Assembly (NCBI GenBank): GCA_025355325.1
Contig: JANXZX010000016.1
Span: 1-37,849 of the forward strand
Length of the DNA stretch: 37,849 nucleotides
Source: Geobacteraceae bacterium
Lineage (GTDB): Bacteria; Desulfobacterota; Desulfuromonadia; Geobacterales; Pseudopelobacteraceae
Direction of reading: 5' to 3'
In this document: one piece after another, positions 34,712 through 37,849 of the stretch
Position numbering within the stretch: the stretch's first letter is position 1
Layout: each line of letters starts with the position of its first letter
Program-made: the position numbers and the translations under genes
Notes under the pieces: model-generated
Seen by the model: the letters and a program-made list of their open reading frames with translations, nothing else
Databases searched by the model: none
Told to the model about the DNA's origin: nothing

Positions 34712-34911
34712 TTCGTTACTCCCCCTGCCTTACTTTCGGTGAGAATTGTATTAATTCTAGCAATATTCTTACGAAGGCTCTTCAGCTTGGAAGTATTCTC
34801 AAGTCTGCCGGTGTGTAGCTGGAATTTTAAGTTAAATAGCTCCTGAGTTGACTCAGAATGCTTCTTCAACAATTCTTCAGCTGATATATTTCTAAGATCA
34901 TTAGGCTTCAT
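34708..34911 (-). CDS. rpmC: 50S ribosomal protein L29
   Basis: Small helical hairpin protein next to the tunnel exit, where it helps form the docking site for nascent-chain factors. The 67 residues are [20 protein letters not shown], then [20 protein letters not shown] and [11 protein letters not shown]. The gene overlaps rplP by 11 bases at its start and rpsQ by 4 at its end. Confidence 0.97.
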   Translation of the reverse strand: MKPNDLRNISAEELLKKHSESTQELFNLKFQLHTGRLENTSKLKSLRKNIARINTILTESKAGGVTK

Positions 34912-35323
34912 GGGCTTCCCCCCTCATTATAAACTTGGTAGAGAGCGGTAGTTTATGAGCAGCAAGCCTGAGAGCTTCACGTGCAATCTCTTCCGTCACG
35001 CCTTCCATTTCATACAAAACCACACCAGGCTTTACAACACAAACCCAAGAATCCGGGGATCCTTTTCCTTTACCCATCCTGGTTTCAGCAGGTTTTGCAG
35101 TAAGTGGCTTATCCGGGAAGACACGAATCCAAATTTTACCACCCCTCTTGATATAGCGAGTCATCGCTATACGAGCTGCTTCTATTTGACGTGAATCAAG
35201 CCAACCGCACTCAGTAGCCTGAAGACCGAATTCACCAAAGGAGAGCTCAATACCTCTACAGGGCTTGCCGGACATGCGACCCTTCATCTGCTTTCTATGT
35301 TTTACCCGTTTCGGCATTAACAT
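34901..35323 (-). CDS. rplP: 50S ribosomal protein L16
   Basis: Organises the A-site tRNA region of the large subunit. The 140 residues include [57 protein letters not shown] and [23 protein letters not shown] lies 9 bases before the ATG at 35323; the second ATG (35315-35317) is 15 bases away and less likely. Its end overlaps the start of rpmC. Confidence 0.97.
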   Translation of the reverse strand: MLMPKRVKHRKQMKGRMSGKPCRGIELSFGEFGLQATECGWLDSRQIEAARIAMTRYIKRGGKIWIRVFPDKPLTAKPAETRMGKGKGSPDSWVCVVKPGVVLYEMEGVTEEIAREALRLAAHKLPLSTKFIMRGEAHEA

Positions 35324-35355
35324 CGATACGTGCTCCTATTGTGCAATATAAATAA

Positions 35356-35988
35356 TTATTTACCAGGTAGAATTTCGCCCTTAAAAATCAACACTTTGAT
35401 ACCAATCAGTCCGTAGGTTGTCTTTGCTTCGGCAAAACCGTAATCAATATCAGCTCGCAGTGTGTGAAGAGGAACTCTGCCTTCACGATACCACTCTGTA
35501 CGAGACATTTCAGCTCCACCTAAACGACCGGAACAAGTGATACGAATTCCTTTTGCACCAAATTTGAGAGTAGAAGTAACACTTTTCTTCATAGCTCTCC
35601 TGAAAGCAATTCTTCTTTCAAGTTGCAGAGCGACATTTTCAGCCACTAACTGAGCATCTAATTCGGGTTTGCGAACTTCATTTATGGTAATGAAGATCTC
35701 TTTTGCGGATATAAGCGCAAGTTCTTTTTTAATAGTTTCTACTTCGGATCCCTTTTTACCAATGATAAGACCCGGTCTTGCAGTAAAAATATTTATTTTG
35801 CACTTGTTGGCGGCACGCTCAATCTCAATTTTCGAAACACCGGAACTGTACAGACGTTTTTTCAAAAATTTCCGAATAGCAAGATCTTCATGCAGCAGCT
35901 TGGCATAATCCGCTTCAGCATACCATTTTGAGTCCCACGTTTTCGTTACACCGAGCCTGAAGCCAATCGGATTAATTTTTTGTCCCAA
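35356..35988 (-). CDS. rpsC: 30S ribosomal protein S3
   Basis: Forms the mRNA entry of the small subunit and contributes helicase activity. The 210 residues begin (M)[20 protein letters not shown]. The type-II KH domain has GLIIGKKG at 73-80, and the C-terminal domain shows [20 protein letters not shown] and [19 protein letters not shown]. The start codon is TTG with GGAGG six bases upstream. The gene lies 22 bases after rplV. Confidence 0.98.
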   Translation of the reverse strand: MGQKINPIGFRLGVTKTWDSKWYAEADYAKLLHEDLAIRKFLKKRLYSSGVSKIEIERAANKCKINIFTARPGLIIGKKGSEVETIKKELALISAKEIFITINEVRKPELDAQLVAENVALQLERRIAFRRAMKKSVTSTLKFGAKGIRITCSGRLGGAEMSRTEWYREGRVPLHTLRADIDYGFAEAKTTYGLIGIKVLIFKGEILPGK

Positions 35989-36010
35989 CCTACACCTCCA
36001 CGTATTAAAA

Positions 36011-36346
36011 CTATTTCGAGTCTGAAAGGGTTACAGCAATATGACTAGTTGGTTTGCGTATTTTGCTGGCACGCCCCATTGCACGAGGAACAAAACGTTT
36101 AAGTGCAGCACCACCATCAACAAATATTGTCTTTACTACTAAGCGATCAACATCAGAAACACCTTTTTGTTCGGCGTTTGCAACGGCAGATTTAAGCAGC
36201 TTTGAAACAAGCTTTGCAGAAGGCTGAGGCATAAACCGCAGAATATTAAGTGCATCTTGAATACCTTTACCACGAACGAGGTCTACAACAAGACGTGTTT
36301 TACGTGGCGAAAGGCGTACAGATGAGAGTTTAGCGTTGGATTCCAT
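36011..36346 (-). CDS. rplV: 50S ribosomal protein L22
   Basis: Reaches into the exit tunnel with its long loop, a known place of macrolide resistance changes. The 111 residues include [39 protein letters not shown] and the loop region [20 protein letters not shown], ending with [14 protein letters not shown] start, 15 bases after rpsS. Confidence 0.98.
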   Translation of the reverse strand: MESNAKLSSVRLSPRKTRLVVDLVRGKGIQDALNILRFMPQPSAKLVSKLLKSAVANAEQKGVSDVDRLVVKTIFVDGGAALKRFVPRAMGRASKIRKPTSHIAVTLSDSK

Positions 36347-36361
36347 TTATAAGCTCCCTTA

Positions 36362-36640
36362 CTACTTCTTGACTTTGCTCTTTTTATCAGCTGCGTGACC
36401 GTGAAATGTTCTTGTTGGAGCAAATTCACCCATTTTATGACCAACCATATTTTCAGTAACGAAAACAGGGATGAATTTTTTGCCATTATGGACTGCAAAA
36501 CTGCACCCGATAAAATCAGGGCTGATCGTTGAACGACGCGACCATGTCTTGATGATTTTCTTTGAATTCGGACCTTCAGCCAGAACTTTTTTGTTCAGGT
36601 GGTCATCAATAAACGGACCTTTTTTTATCGAACGTGCCAT
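36362..36640 (-). CDS. rpsS: 30S ribosomal protein S19
   Basis: Head protein of the small subunit that binds 16S rRNA together with S13. The 92 residues begin [19 protein letters not shown] and contain [40 protein letters not shown] and [12 protein letters not shown], the family signature. ATG start, 22 bases after rplB. Confidence 0.98.
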   Translation of the reverse strand: MARSIKKGPFIDDHLNKKVLAEGPNSKKIIKTWSRRSTISPDFIGCSFAVHNGKKFIPVFVTENMVGHKMGEFAPTRTFHGHAADKKSKVKK

Positions 36641-36662
36641 AGTATCTCAGCCTCTCAACGTA

Positions 36663-37487
36663 TTATTTACTACGCTTCTTAACAATGAAGCGATCAGAAG
36701 TTTTATTGGTACGAGTTTTGTAACCCTTTGTAGGAATACCCCACGGAGTTACAGGATGACGTCCGCCGGAAGTACGACCCTCACCACCACCATGTGGATG
36801 GTCTACAGGGTTCATTGCAACGCCTCGAACTTTTGGACGTCTTCCAAGCCAACGTGAACGACCGGCTTTGCCGATATTCACATTTTCATGATCGGTATTT
36901 CCGACCTGGCCGATAGTCGCATAACAATCCTGAAGAACTAGACGCACCTCACCGGAAGGAAGCTTTACTTGCGAATATTTGCCCTCTTTTGACATAAGCT
37001 GAGCAAATGTACCGGCACTTCGCGCTAACTGAGCACCCTTGCCAATCTTTAACTCGATATTGTGAATAACAGTACCGAGTGGTATTGCTCGTAACGGCAG
37101 AGAATTACCGGGCTTAATATCAGCTTCAGGACCGCTGATAATTACATCTCCAACCTTTAGGTCAAGAGGTGCAAGAATATAGCGTTTTTCGCCATCTGCA
37201 TAATTTAGAAGCGCAATACGTGCACTGCGATTCGGATCATATTCAATACTTGCTACCGTAGCGGGAATACTGCGCTTGTCACGTCGAAAATCTATAATAC
37301 GATATTTCTGCTTATGACCGCCGCCTTGATGGCGCGAAGTAATACGACCGTTTGCATTTCTGCCGCCACTCTTTTTGAGAGAGACGAGCAATGATTTTTC
37401 AGGAGTAGTTTTAGTTATCTCATCAAATGTAGAGCAGGTTTGATGTCTGCGTCCAGCTGATGTTGGATTATAGCTCTTAATTGCCAT
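36663..37487 (-). CDS. rplB: 50S ribosomal protein L2
   Basis: Near the peptidyl transferase centre, needed for subunit association. Starting at 37487 it has 274 residues, the usual length, opening [17 protein letters not shown]. The conserved block around His230 ([18 protein letters not shown]) corresponds to the E. coli His229 region. GAGG lies 6 bases before the ATG; a TTG four codons earlier has no spacing to it and was rejected. Confidence 0.98.
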   Translation of the reverse strand: MAIKSYNPTSAGRRHQTCSTFDEITKTTPEKSLLVSLKKSGGRNANGRITSRHQGGGHKQKYRIIDFRRDKRSIPATVASIEYDPNRSARIALLNYADGEKRYILAPLDLKVGDVIISGPEADIKPGNSLPLRAIPLGTVIHNIELKIGKGAQLARSAGTFAQLMSKEGKYSQVKLPSGEVRLVLQDCYATIGQVGNTDHENVNIGKAGRSRWLGRRPKVRGVAMNPVDHPHGGGEGRTSGGRHPVTPWGIPTKGYKTRTNKTSDRFIVKKRSK

Positions 37488-37508
37488 TGTGAACCTCAAA
37501 CGTATTAG

Positions 37509-37793
37509 TTAGACTTCAAAGAAATCTATTGATTGCCCTTCCTGGAGCGTAACATAAGCCTTCTTCCAGTTGGAACGTTTGCCGTAAGTTTTGCCTGAAC
37601 GTTTAACTTTGCCGGCCACTGTGACCGTGCGGACATTCGAAACCTTGACTTTGAACAGATTCTCAATGGCCTGTTTGATTTCGATCTTGTTTGCTGATTT
37701 ATCAACAACTATCGCAACAGTATTGTTTGTGTCAGACCCCAAAGATGTTTTTTCAGTAACATGAGGTTTCTTGATTACGGAGTAAATATTCAT
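37509..37793 (-). CDS. rplW: 50S ribosomal protein L23
   Basis: Sits at the tunnel exit and is the docking point for trigger factor and SRP. The 94 residues begin [20 protein letters not shown] and include [20 protein letters not shown] and [20 protein letters not shown]. Its ATG overlaps the stop of rplD (ATGA); GGAG is 10 bases upstream within rplD. Confidence 0.98.
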   Translation of the reverse strand: MNIYSVIKKPHVTEKTSLGSDTNNTVAIVVDKSANKIEIKQAIENLFKVKVSNVRTVTVAGKVKRSGKTYGKRSNWKKAYVTLQEGQSIDFFEV

Positions 37794-37849
37794 TTTTGCA
37801 ATACTCCTTCAGTTGATTGTACAGAGTCCTGCGTAAATATAATGTGCTT
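37790..37849 (-). CDS. rplD: 50S ribosomal protein L4, C-terminal 19 residues (5' part outside window)
   Basis: The only frame open to the window edge reads [19 protein letters not shown] and stops at TGA (37792-37790), overlapping the rplW start. An ending of the type H-I-I-F-T-x-D plus a short helix is usual for L4, and rplD is the expected neighbour of rplW in the S10 operon. Too little is present for further comment. Confidence 0.85.
   Translation of the reverse strand, partial: KHIIFTQDSVQSTEGVLQK

Noticed and set aside
1-37849. CRISPR array, tRNA/rRNA genes, insertion sequences, phage or toxin-antitoxin genes
   Set aside because: Looked for on both strands; no regularly spaced repeats, no cloverleaf with conserved T-loop, and no transposase, integrase or toxin-like protein was found.

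Overview
The window reads as chromosomal DNA of an anaerobic, respiring deltaproteobacterium close to Geobacter (Desulfuromonadia). This is inferred from gene content: an ActP/DUF485 acetate-type symporter, ferredoxin-linked 2-oxoacid oxidation, EtfAB paired with a membrane HdrD-like oxidoreductase, a fused isobutyryl-CoA mutase and selenium-handling genes. No 16S gene or other species marker is present. Every gene except one MerR-type regulator lies on the minus strand.

Region 1 (1-1145): the ferredoxin subunit and the N-terminal 289 residues of the alpha subunit of a 2-oxoacid:ferredoxin oxidoreductase (Vor or Kor type), cut by the window edge. Region 2 (1197-12629): one apparent operon read from a sigma70-like promoter at 12629-12601 to a hairpin at 1233-1196. 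In order it encodes thiolase, 3-hydroxyacyl-CoA dehydrogenase, crotonase, acyl-CoA dehydrogenase, membrane Fe-S oxidoreductase, EtfB, EtfA, a second acyl-CoA dehydrogenase, CoA-transferase A and B, and a DUF2889 protein. Region 3 (12667-20924): an M24 peptidase-like protein, a nitroreductase, IcmF, a DUF6125 protein, the ActP symporter and its DUF485 partner. Region 4 (21067-21534, plus strand): a short MerR regulator.

Regions 2 and 3 make biochemical sense together. A short-chain acid could enter by ActP, be activated by the CoA-transferase, be isomerised between isobutyryl-CoA and butyryl-CoA by IcmF, and be cleaved to acetyl-CoA. Electrons from the dehydrogenases would pass by EtfAB and the HdrD-like protein to menaquinone. 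The promoters of the thiolase operon and of DUF485-actP carry nearly the same 18-bp sequence, TTGACATGNACGTAARCG, covering the -35 box and part of the spacer. It resembles operators of LiuR-type MerR repressors, and the MerR gene next door is the obvious candidate regulator. This is the most interesting observation in the window.

Region 5 (21544-24429): selD, yedF and mnmH (selU), a selenophosphate and 2-selenouridine cluster with an inverted repeat upstream of selD. Region 6 (24442-37849): the S10-spc-alpha ribosomal operon from the tail of rplD through rplQ, including secY, adk, map and rpoA, closed by a 19-bp hairpin. It is much more AT-rich than the catabolic region, and many of its genes use TTG or GTG starts. 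rpmJ, rpmD and the rplD tail are short or partial genes read directly from the sequence. No tRNA, rRNA, CRISPR array, insertion sequence or phage gene was seen.
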